NCBI GenBank assembly: GCA_905233445.1
Contig: CAJOEP010000004.1
Span: 1 to 64,000 of the forward strand
Length of the DNA stretch: 64,000 bases
Source: an uncultured Bacteroidales bacterium
GTDB lineage: Bacteria; Bacteroidota; Bacteroidia; Bacteroidales; F082
Direction of reading: 5' to 3'
Part shown: piece by piece, positions 17,111 through 26,686 of the stretch
How the letters are laid out: each line of letters begins with the position of its first letter
How positions within the stretch are numbered: the first letter of the stretch is position 1
Program-made: the position numbers and the translations under genes
The notes under the pieces: model-generated
Told to the model about the DNA's origin: nothing
Databases searched by the model: none
Seen by the model: the letters and a program-made list of their open reading frames with translations, nothing else

Positions 17111-18060
17111 GTCTCGCGCCGTTTCAGGGAATTACCGATGTCGTTTACCGCAATGTTTTCAAAAAGCATTTTTCCGGTATCGACAAGTTTTATACGCCGT
17201 TTTTCACGGGAATTCAAAAAGATAACTCGAAAAGCCTGCGCGGCGAAGAAATAAGTCCCGACTTCAATGACGTGAACAACGTGGTCCCACAAATTCTGAG
17301 CAATACCGCCGAAGAAATTGTCCGATTTGCAAATCAGTGTAAATCAATGGGATATCGTGAGTTTAACCTGAATATGGGATGCCCTTTCCCTCGTGTCGCC
17401 AACAAAACACGAGGCTGCGGCCTCATGGCTGACCCCGATCGTACCATCAAGATGCTGAACGACGTTTTTGAGCAGCTCGATGGCATAAAATTCAGCATAA
17501 AATGCCGCCTCGGTTATTACAACAATGAGGAGATTTATGCCTTTATTGACACCTTTAACTCATTGCCATTCAGCGAGATAATCGTTCATCCTCGTATCGG
17601 AAAACAAATGTACACCGGCGAGGCGTCGTTGGAGAAATTCAAGACATTGATACCATTGATAAACAAACCTTTGGTGTACAATGGCGATATTTTCGATGTC
17701 TCTCGGTATAATCACGTAACGATGCAATGTAGAGACGATGTGTACATCGTCTCTACAATAATGTTGGGTCGCGGTCTCCTCACCAATCCATTCCTCGCTG
17801 AACAGATTCAAAACATTGATAATCAACAAGATAAAAAACAACGTCTTCATAATTTCGTCGTCAATTTATATGTCGAACGACTGCATCATGCCGGCGGAAG
17901 CCCGAAAATCATCGGAAGCATGAAGGAATTGTGGAAATATATGATGAATATCTTCGACGACCCGCAGAATGTTTGGCGTAAAGTTAAGAAAGTCAATCAT
18001 CTGGATGAATACGAGGAGGCCGTAGAAACAATTTTTAACGAACAAAATTTAATAATATGA
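17098..18060 (+). CDS. dus: tRNA-dihydrouridine synthase, interrupted in frame by a palindromic repeat
   Basis: FMN enzyme that reduces uridines in tRNA. It starts LAPFQGITDVVYRN (FMN site) and has NLNMGCPFPRVANKTRGCGLM with the catalytic Cys, KCRLGY, HPR and GRGLLTNPF. Length 320. Codons 211-220 (CRDDVYIVST) are exactly the 30-bp palindrome at 17728-17757, in a loop between GDIFDVSRYN and MLGRG. The fold on both sides is intact, so the protein is probably functional. Overlaps lnt by 13 bases and the next gene by 4. Confidence 0.92.
   Translation: MEKLSLAPFQGITDVVYRNVFKKHFSGIDKFYTPFFTGIQKDNSKSLRGEEISPDFNDVNNVVPQILSNTAEEIVRFANQCKSMGYREFNLNMGCPFPRVANKTRGCGLMADPDRTIKMLNDVFEQLDGIKFSIKCRLGYYNNEEIYAFIDTFNSLPFSEIIVHPRIGKQMYTGEASLEKFKTLIPLINKPLVYNGDIFDVSRYNHVTMQCRDDVYIVSTIMLGRGLLTNPFLAEQIQNIDNQQDKKQRLHNFVVNLYVERLHHAGGSPKIIGSMKELWKYMMNIFDDPQNVWRKVKKVNHLDEYEEAVETIFNEQNLII
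17728..17757. repeat. 30-bp palindromic repeat, copy B, inside dus
   Basis: A perfect palindrome with arms TGTAGAGACGATG around TGTA. It occupies exactly ten codons of dus and contains no stop in that frame. Confidence 0.9.
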
Positions 18061-19520
18061 AAAAGATACTCTATTCATTGATTATCAGCGTGTTGCTGGT
18101 ATCTTGCGCCGTAAAACAGCCGAAAACTACACTTGAACAGAAGGAACTGGTGATTCTCTCAATAAACGACATGCACGCAAAGATAGAGAATATGCCGCGT
18201 CTCGCTTTTGTAGTCGACAGTTTGCGCAATTTGTATCCCGAACTGGTCGTCGTGAGCGCAGGCGATAACCGTACAGGCAATCCTTACAACGACAAATTCC
18301 CGACACAGCCTAATTTCCCTATGGTCAACATAATGAATGAGATAGGCTTCGACGTGTCGGCACTCGGCAACCATGAATTCGACGGCAACATCGATGGAAT
18401 CAGATATTTCGTCAACACCTCAACGTTTCCGGTGATTTGCGCCAACGCATATTTTACAGGTTATCCTGATTTGCAACTTCCTGATTATACGACAATTACA
18501 AGAAAAATTAATGGTAATGACATCAAAATAATAATGGTCGGCATGATAGAAACCGGAAACGACGGAAAGCCGAGTTCTCATGAGAAAAACATGAAAAATG
18601 TCGATTTCAAGCCTGCCGATAATGTGATTGGCAGCTATATGCATCTGAAAGACAGCTGCGATGTTTTTGTGCTGCTCTCACATTGCGGACTGATAGATGA
18701 GCTGAAATTTGCCGAGAAATACCCGGAGTTTGACTTGATAATAGGCGGTCACTCGCATGATCTATACACAAAACAATTTGATAACGGCGTGCTTTACACC
18801 CAGTCGAAGTCATATGTGACTTACGCAACCGTTACAAAAATCAAGTTCAAAAAAGATAAAATTATCTCAAAAGAAGCTCAACCGATTGACTTAAGGAAAG
18901 TTATAAAATCAAACCCAACAATACAAAAAGAAGTTGACGGCTATTACGCCAATCCTGATTTTCACACCGTCCTGGGATTTGCCAAAACGCAATTTGACGG
19001 CTGGGATGCCCTCGGTGCCTTTATGGCCGACGCTTCGCGTTACATCACAAAAGCCGATATAGGAATGCAGAATCCTGGTGGCGTGCGCCTCGACAGTCTG
19101 CATGCCGGAAATCTTGACAAAGCCGATATCTTTGCCCTCGATCCATTTGATAATGAACTGGTTATCGCAAAAATGACAGGCCGGCAAATCGAAGATTATC
19201 TTAATGTGGCATCAACTGCCGACAATGACTGCGTTCATGTGTCAGGAATCACCTATACAATCGATTACATTCATTCCGATGACGGACAATCCGGCTTTAT
19301 GAATGCAAAAGTGTATCTCGAAAACGGCGAACCTATTGACCCTGAAGGAGTTTACACCGTCGCCATCAACAGCTACATGGCAAAATGGGCAAAAGACCGT
19401 TGCATAAGCATCGAAACAACCGAATTTACAGCCAACGATGGCGAAATTTTATACTTGAAAGATCATAAAACAGTTGATTATAAAGGAATTAGCCGCTACA
19501 CTTTAACAAAAAAATATTAA
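18057..19520 (+). CDS. 5'-nucleotidase / UshA-like metallophosphatase lipoprotein
   Basis: The signal peptide ends in a lipobox (LLVSCAVKQ), so this is an outer-envelope lipoprotein. The N-terminal calcineurin-like domain has NDMHAKIE, AGDN, GNHEFDG and GGHSHD; the C-terminal 5'-nucleotidase domain follows from about residue 300 (ADASRYITKADIGMQNPGG). It probably hydrolyses extracellular nucleotides. Both domains are in one 487-residue chain. Starts with an ATGA overlap to dus. Confidence 0.9.
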   Translation: MKKILYSLIISVLLVSCAVKQPKTTLEQKELVILSINDMHAKIENMPRLAFVVDSLRNLYPELVVVSAGDNRTGNPYNDKFPTQPNFPMVNIMNEIGFDVSALGNHEFDGNIDGIRYFVNTSTFPVICANAYFTGYPDLQLPDYTTITRKINGNDIKIIMVGMIETGNDGKPSSHEKNMKNVDFKPADNVIGSYMHLKDSCDVFVLLSHCGLIDELKFAEKYPEFDLIIGGHSHDLYTKQFDNGVLYTQSKSYVTYATVTKIKFKKDKIISKEAQPIDLRKVIKSNPTIQKEVDGYYANPDFHTVLGFAKTQFDGWDALGAFMADASRYITKADIGMQNPGGVRLDSLHAGNLDKADIFALDPFDNELVIAKMTGRQIEDYLNVASTADNDCVHVSGITYTIDYIHSDDGQSGFMNAKVYLENGEPIDPEGVYTVAINSYMAKWAKDRCISIETTEFTANDGEILYLKDHKTVDYKGISRYTLTKKY

Positions 19521-19521
19521 A

Positions 19522-20505
19522 ATGAAAATATTGCTCATTCGTTTCAGCTCAATAGGCGACATCGTTCTCACCACCCCAGTGATTCGCTGTATCAAGCGGA
19601 TGGACGACGACATTGAGCTTCATATGCTTATAAAAGAAAAATTCGCGAGCCTGTCGCACAACAATCCTTATGTTGACAAGACTATCGAATATTCTAACTC
19701 TATCCGCGATGTAATAAAAGAGCTGAAGAAAGAGGAATACGACTATGTCGTTGATTTACAAAAGAATAGTCGCTCTAAGCGCGTCTGCATGGCGTTGGGC
19801 TGCGAACATCATTCGTTCCATAAACTCGATTTTCAGAAAATGCTTCTCACTACATTCAAAATCAACAAGTTACCTGATGTCCATATCGTTGACAGGTATT
19901 TTGAGGCAGTGGAACCGCTAGGCGTGAAAAACGACGGACGTGGACTCGAGTTTTACATCTCTGAAACCAATATGATGCAGGAACCTGATATCCCTGAAGA
20001 GTTTAGAAACGGATTCTACGCCATCGCAGTGGGGGGAAGCTATAACACCAAGGTGATGCCTACCGATAAGGTTATCGAAATAATCGAGAAACTCGACGAA
20101 CCGGTGATTCTGCTCGGCGGACCAGCCGACATGCAACGCGCAAAAGTGATTGCCGATGCAGTGGGAGAGAACGTGTGGAATCCAGTGGGAATGCTCAACC
20201 TCGAACAATCAGCATCAATAATTAAAATGTCGAAAGCTGTTCTGACCGGCGATACCGGCATGATGCACATCGCCGCAGCATTCAACAAACCGATGGTGTC
20301 GGTCTGGGGCAATACCGTGCCTGAATTCGGAATGTACCAGTACTATCCCGAAAAGAGCGAACGACAAAAAAATATCATCGAGATTAAAGACCTGAAATGC
20401 CGCCCGTGCTCAAAACTCGGCTACAAAAAATGCCCGAAAGGTCATTTCAAATGCATGAATTTGATAAACACCGACAAAGTGGTTTCATTACTTAAAGTTG
20501 ATTAG
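19522..20505 (+). CDS. Glycosyltransferase family 9 (heptosyltransferase-like)
   Basis: GT9 enzymes transfer heptose or similar sugars to the LPS core in the cytoplasm. The 327-residue protein begins ILLIRFSSIGDIVLTTPV, contains DYVVDLQKNSRS, and has the C-terminal donor site TGDTGMMHIAAAF. Its acceptor is not predictable. It sits one base after the nucleotidase stop. The heptose-activation gene rfaE2 elsewhere in this window (53378) fits a heptose-containing core. Confidence 0.9.
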   Translation: MKILLIRFSSIGDIVLTTPVIRCIKRMDDDIELHMLIKEKFASLSHNNPYVDKTIEYSNSIRDVIKELKKEEYDYVVDLQKNSRSKRVCMALGCEHHSFHKLDFQKMLLTTFKINKLPDVHIVDRYFEAVEPLGVKNDGRGLEFYISETNMMQEPDIPEEFRNGFYAIAVGGSYNTKVMPTDKVIEIIEKLDEPVILLGGPADMQRAKVIADAVGENVWNPVGMLNLEQSASIIKMSKAVLTGDTGMMHIAAAFNKPMVSVWGNTVPEFGMYQYYPEKSERQKNIIEIKDLKCRPCSKLGYKKCPKGHFKCMNLINTDKVVSLLKVD

Positions 20506-20506
20506 C

Positions 20507-21154
20507 ATGTTATTCGTTAAGACATTCGTTTTCAATCAGATACAAGTCAACACCTACATCGTTTACAACGAAAATAAGGAGTGCGTCATCATCGATGCAG
20601 GTAATCTTGAGCCTTATGAGGACAAACAGATTTTGGATTATATCGACAAAAATGGTCTGAAACCATTGATGTTGCTCAACACCCACTCGCATATCGACCA
20701 TGTGATGGGAAACAAGATTATTGCCGACAAATACCATGTGGAATTGGCAGCTCATCCTATCGAAAAGCCGTTTTACGACAAGGTATGGGTTTACGCCGCC
20801 GCTTTTGGCATCAACTTCACGCAAGATAGATGTCTGACTCCGACAAAAGACCTCAACGACGGCGATATTATCAATATTGGCAACGATAAATTAAAGGTGT
20901 TGTTTACACCAGGACACGCTCCTGGACATGTCTGCTTCTACGATGAGAAAGATGGCATGGTTTTCACCGGCGACACCTTATTTTACAGGGGAATCGGACG
21001 CTGCGACCTGCCTGGCGGCAACTATTCCACAATAGAAAAAAGTCTTCGCGATGTGCTTTACCAACTGCCCGACGACACAATCTGTTACTGCGGTCACGGC
21101 CCACAGACTCGCCTCGGCGACGAAAAACGCAATAATCCCTATATAACAGTTTAG
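20507..21154 (+). CDS. MBL-fold metallo-hydrolase (glyoxalase II-like)
   Basis: This 215-residue protein has the metallo-beta-lactamase metal motif THSHIDH at residues 59-65, then TPGHAPGHVCF, FTGDTLF and a final YCGHGPQT. It belongs to the YcbL/GloB-like hydrolases of thioesters; the substrate is unknown. ATG 20507 lies just after the GT9 stop; a TTG at 20498 is less likely. It is the last gene of the lnt-dus-GT9 run and is followed by a palindromic repeat and a terminator. Confidence 0.88.
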   Translation: MLFVKTFVFNQIQVNTYIVYNENKECVIIDAGNLEPYEDKQILDYIDKNGLKPLMLLNTHSHIDHVMGNKIIADKYHVELAAHPIEKPFYDKVWVYAAAFGINFTQDRCLTPTKDLNDGDIINIGNDKLKVLFTPGHAPGHVCFYDEKDGMVFTGDTLFYRGIGRCDLPGGNYSTIEKSLRDVLYQLPDDTICYCGHGPQTRLGDEKRNNPYITV

Positions 21155-21155
21155 A

Positions 21156-21183
21156 GTAGAGACGGTCGGTCGACCGTCTCTTA
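21156..21183. repeat. 30-bp palindromic repeat, copy C
   Basis: Arms GTAGAGACGGTCGG and CGACCGTCTCTTA directly after the hydrolase stop. Outer bases match the copies at 347, 17728 and 36575; the inner arm differs but has kept complementarity. Confidence 0.75.
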
Positions 21184-21190
21184 AACAAAA

Positions 21191-21216
21191 AAAGCACTGA
21201 ATTCAGTGCTTTTTTG
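21191..21216. terminator. Bidirectional rho-independent terminator
   Basis: An 18-base perfect palindrome (AGCACTGAATTCAGTGCT) flanked by an A-run on the left and a T-run on the right. It can end both the plus-strand operon from lysS/C25 and the minus-strand tRNA-Glu transcript. Confidence 0.88.
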
Positions 21217-21288
21217 TATCGGGTAAGGGAATCGAACCCTTATTTCGACAGTGAGAGTGTCGTTACCTAACCGTTAGTAGAACCCGAC
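21217..21288 (-). tRNA. tRNA-Glu (CTC)
   Basis: The minus strand folds as a 72-base cloverleaf. The 7-bp acceptor stem (GTCGGGT/ACCCGAT) has one G-U pair, the D loop is TAACGGTTA, the anticodon stem is CGACA/TGTCG with loop CTCTCAC giving anticodon CTC, and the T arm is AAGGG/CCCTT with TTCGATT. The discriminator is A and CCA is not encoded. It reads GAG codons. Confidence 0.92.
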
Positions 21289-21300
21289 CTCATTTGCGCT

Positions 21301-21309
21301 GCAAAAATA
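21301..21309 (-). promoter_or_regulatory. -7 promoter box for tRNA-Glu
   Basis: Minus strand TATTTTTGC, 12 bases before the tRNA 5' end. Confidence 0.55.
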
Positions 21310-21356
21310 CAACAATTTTTGATACGCACAACAATTTTTTTCAAAAATTTAGACTT

Positions 21357-21419
21357 TAGTCATGAGACCTTAGACCTTAGCAAAATAACTAAAGTCTAAG
21401 GTCTAAAATCTAAGGTCTA
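21357..21419. repeat. Low-complexity inverted repeat (GACCTTA / TAAGGTC units)
   Basis: Tandem AGACCTTAGACCTTAG units on the left and CTAAGGTCTAAAATCTAAGG on the right can pair into a hairpin. The right end reaches the stop codon of the deiminase-like gene. Comparable in design, not sequence, to 38702-38776. Confidence 0.65.
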
Positions 21420-23738
21420 TTTTTTCACGATCTTCTTTACCACGCTATTTCCCCTCTTGTCGCTGATTCTCACGAAGTATAAGCCCTCATTCAAATCCTC
21501 GACATTGATTTCGTTTCTGCTTTCAACAAACAAAACCTGCTGGCCGACAGCGTTGAAGATTGCCACACTCTGAACGTTGTTGCTTTCAATGTGCAAGACA
21601 TTGCTCATCGGGTTAGGATAGACCTTGGTCTCGGCCGAAATCTCATCAATACCAAGCAATGAGCCATCAATATAAATAGTAAGGTCGATGTTACCACCAT
21701 CCGATATGATGCAAATAGTTGTTACTGCCTCATCTCTATTTAAGTTAGGATTGATACCAACATTAACCAAGAAGTTTTCGCCAGGTGCTAAAGTATAAGG
21801 CAATTCAGGGAAATCCAAAGCCAAATATTGTGTATCAGGATGAGCTGTACTGGTTGGCTCGTAAACCTCTGTAATTACAATAGGTGTCTGTGTTCCTGTA
21901 TTGCCGTTAGTCACACCAACCACCATAGTCGGCTCATTCATAAAATAAACCGTTTCTGATGTATATAAGCCACAGTCGATAGCTGTATCCAATACTTCAA
22001 CCATCACGGTGCGTGTACCTAACGATGTGTTGATGTCAATCTGTGCTTCGACATAACCTTTATCACCTTTAGGAAGAATCGGAATAGTCGCAAGAGCAAC
22101 GTTTACTTCAAGAGTGCTACCTGGAGTTAATGTATATGGAAGTATAACGCCGTCATCGATATCCAAATATTTATTATTTCCAAAATCATAATTGACATCA
22201 TAGCTCTCAATCACGACATCAGCTGATGTTTCATTGGTAATGTAGAACGGAACTTCTTCCCAGTTACTTGTCAAATACACTGTTGAAGGAGAAATCACCA
22301 GCTCGCCTGACGGGCTGTGAGGTCCGACAGTGAAATGGTGCGGGTCGAGCTCAGCAAAAACGGGCTGTGTGTAACGGTGTCCCGATTCATCGGCGCCGAA
22401 AACATAATAATCAATCTCCGAACCGCCTTGATAGCCGGTGATATAGCCCACGTATTCGTCAGGCTCGCCAGTGGCTGTCATGTGCGCCACTTGATAAGCG
22501 CCGCCGTCGATGCTATAGTAAACCAATAATGAGTCCTGTTTTAAATCCATGCCGCTGTAGGCGATAAACTTGCTGGTTACAGGATATTCGGCTTGCCATT
22601 CCTCTTCGCCGTGATACACATCGCGATGGTCGACAAACAGCATGTTGAAGTCCATCACGCCACGGGTGCGGCAGTGAAGAGCATCAGTGTTCTCCCAACC
22701 TGTGCTCCAGTCGTTGTTAGTAACACCAACAACTTCGTAGCCTGGCATAGCGTCACGATATACCTGCAATGCAGATTCGTTGTATGATGAATTGCTGCCA
22801 AGTGGCACATACACTGTCTTGTTAAGAATCAACGAGTTGGTGTAAGGTGCAAGTGTGTTTCCGCCTGGTTCGTCAACACGGTAAACGCGATAAGGATAGC
22901 CCCAGCAGCAGTTTGTTGTCTCGAAATACTGTGCAACGGACTCATAATCAGCATAATGTGAGTTGCTTTGTGGCACGCGGGCAATCAAAATCTTATCTGG
23001 TGCGAGGTACTTGCCCCAGCAGTCGACGTGTGCGATGTAGTCGCCCTGAGGGTCGATGGTTACATGGTAAGGGTCAATGCCGAGATAGTCACGCATCTTT
23101 TGGCGCACGTTGGCTTCATTATTACCGTTTTCCTGAAATACCAGCTCATCGCTCACACCATGTCCACGGCCATCTTCCATCATGTTACCGCCTGTGTGCT
23201 CGAGGTTCATGCCGTACATCGGGATCTGCCAGAAGTTGGCGAAAACACCCGACATATTGTCGTCGTTAGGACGCGGACGGTTGTAAATATTGTCGACGAT
23301 AGCTGGATTTCTGTCCTCGAAGATGTACCACGGACCGTAGTCGCGAACCCAATATGAATCAGATGCGGCATTCACCCAAGTCACGTTGTCCATGTTCACG
23401 CCAGCACTCTGGAATGAGCTCTGTGCGCTGCTCTGGTATGACGATGAAACAATGCAGTAAACATGGCAGTTGTTTGCCAATTGCACTACCAAACTTGTAG
23501 GAATTCCGAGTGGGTAACGGATCATCACGCCCTGCATAGGCTCAAACTCAGCCACAAAACGTGGTGTTCCTGTCGGAGGGTCGGTCTCAACAAAATTGAT
23601 AGCCCTGACAGGCGTATTCATTTCTTCTTCTGAGAGATAATGCCATCTCTTCCAATCCGGAGTGGTCTGCTCCTGCGCACTTGCCTTAATGCTGAACACT
23701 AAAGTCAAAATCGCTAAACTTAATAATATTCTCTTCAT
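21417..23738 (-). CDS. Secreted peptidylarginine deiminase (PPAD-like) with T9SS sorting domain
   Basis: 773 residues. After a signal peptide (to about ASA-QEQ, residue 21) comes a PAD_porph/agmatine deiminase domain, residues about 55-375. Likely catalytic residues are Asp133 (VRDYGPW), His237 and Asp239 (IAHVDCWGK), Asn301 (APYTNSL) and Cys356 (DALHCRTRG). Arg154 and Arg156 in YNRPRPNDD match the two substrate-binding arginines of P. gingivalis PPAD, with each position offset by only 1-5. Ig-like domains fill residues 380-690, more than in PPAD (about 556 residues). The last 70 residues (VYPNPMSNVLHI ...) are a T9SS sorting domain. Expected activity is citrullination of peptides outside the cell; a free agmatine or arginine substrate is the alternative. 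Confidence 0.88.
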   Translation of the reverse strand: MKRILLSLAILTLVFSIKASAQEQTTPDWKRWHYLSEEEMNTPVRAINFVETDPPTGTPRFVAEFEPMQGVMIRYPLGIPTSLVVQLANNCHVYCIVSSSYQSSAQSSFQSAGVNMDNVTWVNAASDSYWVRDYGPWYIFEDRNPAIVDNIYNRPRPNDDNMSGVFANFWQIPMYGMNLEHTGGNMMEDGRGHGVSDELVFQENGNNEANVRQKMRDYLGIDPYHVTIDPQGDYIAHVDCWGKYLAPDKILIARVPQSNSHYADYESVAQYFETTNCCWGYPYRVYRVDEPGGNTLAPYTNSLILNKTVYVPLGSNSSYNESALQVYRDAMPGYEVVGVTNNDWSTGWENTDALHCRTRGVMDFNMLFVDHRDVYHGEEEWQAEYPVTSKFIAYSGMDLKQDSLLVYYSIDGGAYQVAHMTATGEPDEYVGYITGYQGGSEIDYYVFGADESGHRYTQPVFAELDPHHFTVGPHSPSGELVISPSTVYLTSNWEEVPFYITNETSADVVIESYDVNYDFGNNKYLDIDDGVILPYTLTPGSTLEVNVALATIPILPKGDKGYVEAQIDINTSLGTRTVMVEVLDTAIDCGLYTSETVYFMNEPTMVVGVTNGNTGTQTPIVITEVYEPTSTAHPDTQYLALDFPELPYTLAPGENFLVNVGINPNLNRDEAVTTICIISDGGNIDLTIYIDGSLLGIDEISAETKVYPNPMSNVLHIESNNVQSVAIFNAVGQQVLFVESRNEINVEDLNEGLYFVRISDKRGNSVVKKIVKK

Positions 23739-23775
23739 TTTTGTAAAAAATTTGTCTTAAATGTTTTTTTAGCCT

Positions 23776-23784
23776 GCAAAGATA
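23776..23784 (-). promoter_or_regulatory. -7 promoter box for the deiminase-like gene
   Basis: Minus strand TATCTTTGC, 37 bases before the ATG at 23738. Confidence 0.6.
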
Positions 23785-23827
23785 CTTATTTGTTGAATAT
23801 AATCGTTATTTTTATTGATTTTTTTTG

Positions 23828-23836
23828 TAATTTTGC
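23828..23836 (+). promoter_or_regulatory. -7 promoter box for mltD
   Basis: TAATTTTGC, 13 bases before ATG 23850; the untranslated leader would be under 10 bases. Confidence 0.55.
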
Positions 23837-23849
23837 AACCTAAATAATT

Positions 23850-25589
23850 ATGGAAATGAGCTGCATATTATTGATTTTCTTGACGTTTGCGCAAATTAAC
23901 GACACCATCGTCACCACAGACACACTGACAGCCAATCAGCGTATTTTGAACGACTCAATCGACACATCTATTTTGGACGATATCGAGTTGGATTCCATTG
24001 ACTATAACCTCCCGGATAGTATCCAAGAGCAGATGCAGAAGGTTTTTGATGACGAAAACTCTGGAAAAGGTATAGTCGATGAGTCTTTGGAAATGTTGGA
24101 AGCAATTGATACTCTGCAAGTTATACCATATTTCGAAGGTAGCTTGGTCAACACATGCAATTATCCTCCCGGATATATCCCGACATTTCCCGATAGCATC
24201 TACGCCCAACGTATCGAGGAACTGAACCGAAATACCACCATGGAACTTGTCTATAACAAGCATGTGAAGTCGTTTATCGATGTCTATGCTGTTCAAAAAC
24301 GCGATAAAACCGAGCGAATACTGGGATTGACAGATGTTTATTTCCCGATTTTTGAACAGACTCTCGACAAATATAATATGCCTCTCGAACTAAAATATCT
24401 TGCAGTTGTGGAGTCAGCACTCAACCCTACAGCAGGTTCATGGGCTGGCGCAAAAGGTCTGTGGCAGTTTATGTATGCCACAGGAAAAGTGTATAAACTC
24501 AATGTCACCACCTTGGTTGATGACCGTTTCGACCCACTGAAGTCAACAGAAGCGGCCTGCCAACACCTTAACGACCTTTATAGCATGTTCGGCGACTGGT
24601 TCCTCGCACTTGCCGCATATAACTCAGGCGCTGGTAACGTGAAAAAAGCAATCAGAAGAGCAGGAGGAATCAAGAATTACTGGGCAATATGGCCTTATCT
24701 GCCTCGCGAGACACGCGGCTACGTGCCGGCTTTCATCGCTGTGAACTATGTGCTTAATTACTATAGCGAGCATAACATCTGCCCGCTCGACCCCGGTATC
24801 ATTAAAAACGGAACAGATACAGTGATGGTTCACGATGTGCTTCACTTCGACCAACTTAACGAGATGCTCGGCATCCCGATGGCGGATATCAAATTCTTTA
24901 ACCCGCAATATACAAAGTCTATAATCCCTGCAACAGATAAAAAACCTCTCGCACTTCGTATTCCTGAGAAATATGTCGATGAATATATCAACCACGAGAA
25001 AGAATTATACGTTTTTAAGACAAAAAGCGGCATCGATAAGGAAAAACTGGCCGAACAGATGAAAGCAATATCCGACAGAAGCGTGCATATCGTGAAAAAA
25101 GGCGAGACATTGAGCGTCATAGCACGCAAATATCATGTCGGAGTTAAACAGCTTAAGACATGGAATAATCTGAAATCGGACAACCTGAGAATCGGTCAGA
25201 AACTTATTGTTTACAGCTCAGGAGCACCAATGGCACAAGCGGGCAACCCTAAGCCAGTAGAACGCTCAACAACACAAACCGTCCATGTGGTTAAAAAAGG
25301 CGAGACATTAGGCAAAATAGCCCAGAAATACAAATGCTCCGTCACCGATCTGAAAAAATGGAACAACCTTAAGTCAAATAATATCCAAATCGGTCAGAAA
25401 CTTAAGGTCTATGCACCCGAAACCAACAACGGCGAAGTGAAAACCACCGGCGATACTGTCTATACAGTGAAATCAGGCGATAATCTTACAAAAATCGCTA
25501 AGAAATACAACGTAACCGTCGATTATATCAAGAAGAAAAACAACCTTAAGAGCGACAACCTGAGTGTCGGTCAAAAATTAAAACTTTAA
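23850..25589 (+). CDS. mltD: Membrane-bound lytic transglycosylase D with three LysM domains
   Basis: Cleaves peptidoglycan glycan strands to 1,6-anhydro products. The SLT domain (about residues 165-310) has the catalytic Glu in [23 protein letters not shown]. Three LysM repeats follow near residues 413-455, 475-520 and 533-579, each built on GETL/GDNL...IA.KY...K..NNLKS. Length 579. The N terminus is hydrophobic ([10 protein letters not shown]) and serves as a signal. Its end overlaps the convergent DUF4837 gene by 12 bases. Confidence 0.92.
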   Translation: MEMSCILLIFLTFAQINDTIVTTDTLTANQRILNDSIDTSILDDIELDSIDYNLPDSIQEQMQKVFDDENSGKGIVDESLEMLEAIDTLQVIPYFEGSLVNTCNYPPGYIPTFPDSIYAQRIEELNRNTTMELVYNKHVKSFIDVYAVQKRDKTERILGLTDVYFPIFEQTLDKYNMPLELKYLAVVESALNPTAGSWAGAKGLWQFMYATGKVYKLNVTTLVDDRFDPLKSTEAACQHLNDLYSMFGDWFLALAAYNSGAGNVKKAIRRAGGIKNYWAIWPYLPRETRGYVPAFIAVNYVLNYYSEHNICPLDPGIIKNGTDTVMVHDVLHFDQLNEMLGIPMADIKFFNPQYTKSIIPATDKKPLALRIPEKYVDEYINHEKELYVFKTKSGIDKEKLAEQMKAISDRSVHIVKKGETLSVIARKYHVGVKQLKTWNNLKSDNLRIGQKLIVYSSGAPMAQAGNPKPVERSTTQTVHVVKKGETLGKIAQKYKCSVTDLKKWNNLKSNNIQIGQKLKVYAPETNNGEVKTTGDTVYTVKSGDNLTKIAKKYNVTVDYIKKKNNLKSDNLSVGQKLKL

Positions 25590-26573
25590 GCTCCAAATGA
25601 TGGTCTCAACCTGCCTCAACAAGTCGCGTTTCGACTTGTTGGGGTAGTAAATATAACCCTCAACAGTGGTGATTTTGTTCGCTTCAGGATTGATAATGGT
25701 ATAAGAAACATACGGTCCAGCCATAAAATCACCTTCTGTCTTCCATAATCCTCGCATCTCAACGGCATAACCCGCCGGAAAATCAGGTATGACAGTGAAA
25801 ACAGGCTTTACAAACTCCTTGTCCAAGGTCATGTAGCTGCCGTCGGCAGGCCCCGGGATGTATTTTTTGGTGACCGAATCACACACTTTTATGAGCTTCT
25901 CCTCGCTTAAGTCATTGGTGCTTTTGTAAGGTAACTGATAGATTATCAATCCAAAACTCTTGTCAGTCTCCTCCCTTCTAAGCCATGTGAAATGGTCTTT
26001 GTTGGTGGCAACATAATATCCTTCAGGCACCGTCATGCTGAAACCGTAAGTCGATTTTAATGTCTCGACAATCTGTGAGTTTATCATCGGGCGGAAGAAA
26101 TCCATAAAACGCGCACGCTCGTTTTTGTCGAAAATCTTTTTTAATGCATCTTTCTGATTATCAAAGACTTTAATCCAATCATCAGTGTCTTTTGCCTTGA
26201 TTTTGATGGCATATTGCGGCGACGACTGCCAGTCATTCTGCGACTCTATGATTGGATTCGTCAAGTCAGGTACAATCTCAGCAATAATGAGGTTGCGGTG
26301 CTTCTTGAACATGTCGTTGAGCGCGTCGGCATTGATGTGAACCACCTTGAAGTTCTTCTCAGGCTGCGGCAGTCCATACTGCTCCTCTTCAAAGAATTCA
26401 CGTACAGCATTTCCCAAACGGCCTTCCCATTGCTCGTCGTTCTGCGTCACAAGCAAAATCTCCGAAGTGCCACCTACCGAGCGGTCTAAACCTCTCTCAG
26501 CCTTTTTGTTTAAACAAGAAGAAAAAACCGCCGCAATCGCGATTGTTATAACAATGATTCCAATTTTTTTCAT
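25578..26573 (-). CDS. DUF4837 family lipoprotein
   Basis: Function unknown. A lipobox ([11 protein letters not shown]) follows the short signal peptide, so it is a lipoprotein. The body has the family pattern: [34 protein letters not shown] and HRNLIIAEI. Start chosen at ATG 26573 (MKKIGIIV), not the upstream 26588. About 331 residues, usual for the family, which I know only from Bacteroidota. Confidence 0.85.
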   Translation of the reverse strand: MKKIGIIVITIAIAAVFSSCLNKKAERGLDRSVGGTSEILLVTQNDEQWEGRLGNAVREFFEEEQYGLPQPEKNFKVVHINADALNDMFKKHRNLIIAEIVPDLTNPIIESQNDWQSSPQYAIKIKAKDTDDWIKVFDNQKDALKKIFDKNERARFMDFFRPMINSQIVETLKSTYGFSMTVPEGYYVATNKDHFTWLRREETDKSFGLIIYQLPYKSTNDLSEEKLIKVCDSVTKKYIPGPADGSYMTLDKEFVKPVFTVIPDFPAGYAVEMRGLWKTEGDFMAGPYVSYTIINPEANKITTVEGYIYYPNKSKRDLLRQVETIIWSLKF

Positions 26574-26602
26574 ACTGTTGATTATCAAAATTATTTCTGC
26601 TA

Positions 26603-26610
26603 CAAAATTA
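26603..26610 (-). promoter_or_regulatory. -7 promoter box for the DUF4837 gene
   Basis: Minus strand TAATTTTG, 29 bases before ATG 26573. Confidence 0.45.
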
Positions 26611-26653
26611 ACGTAAAATTTCTGATTTTAATACATAATATGAAAAAAATCCT

Positions 26654-26662
26654 TATCTTTGC
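26654..26662 (+). promoter_or_regulatory. -7 promoter box for the mevalonate genes
   Basis: TATCTTTGC, 24 bases before ATG 26687. Confidence 0.65.
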
Positions 26663-26686
26663 ATCATAATTGAAACAAAATTGATT

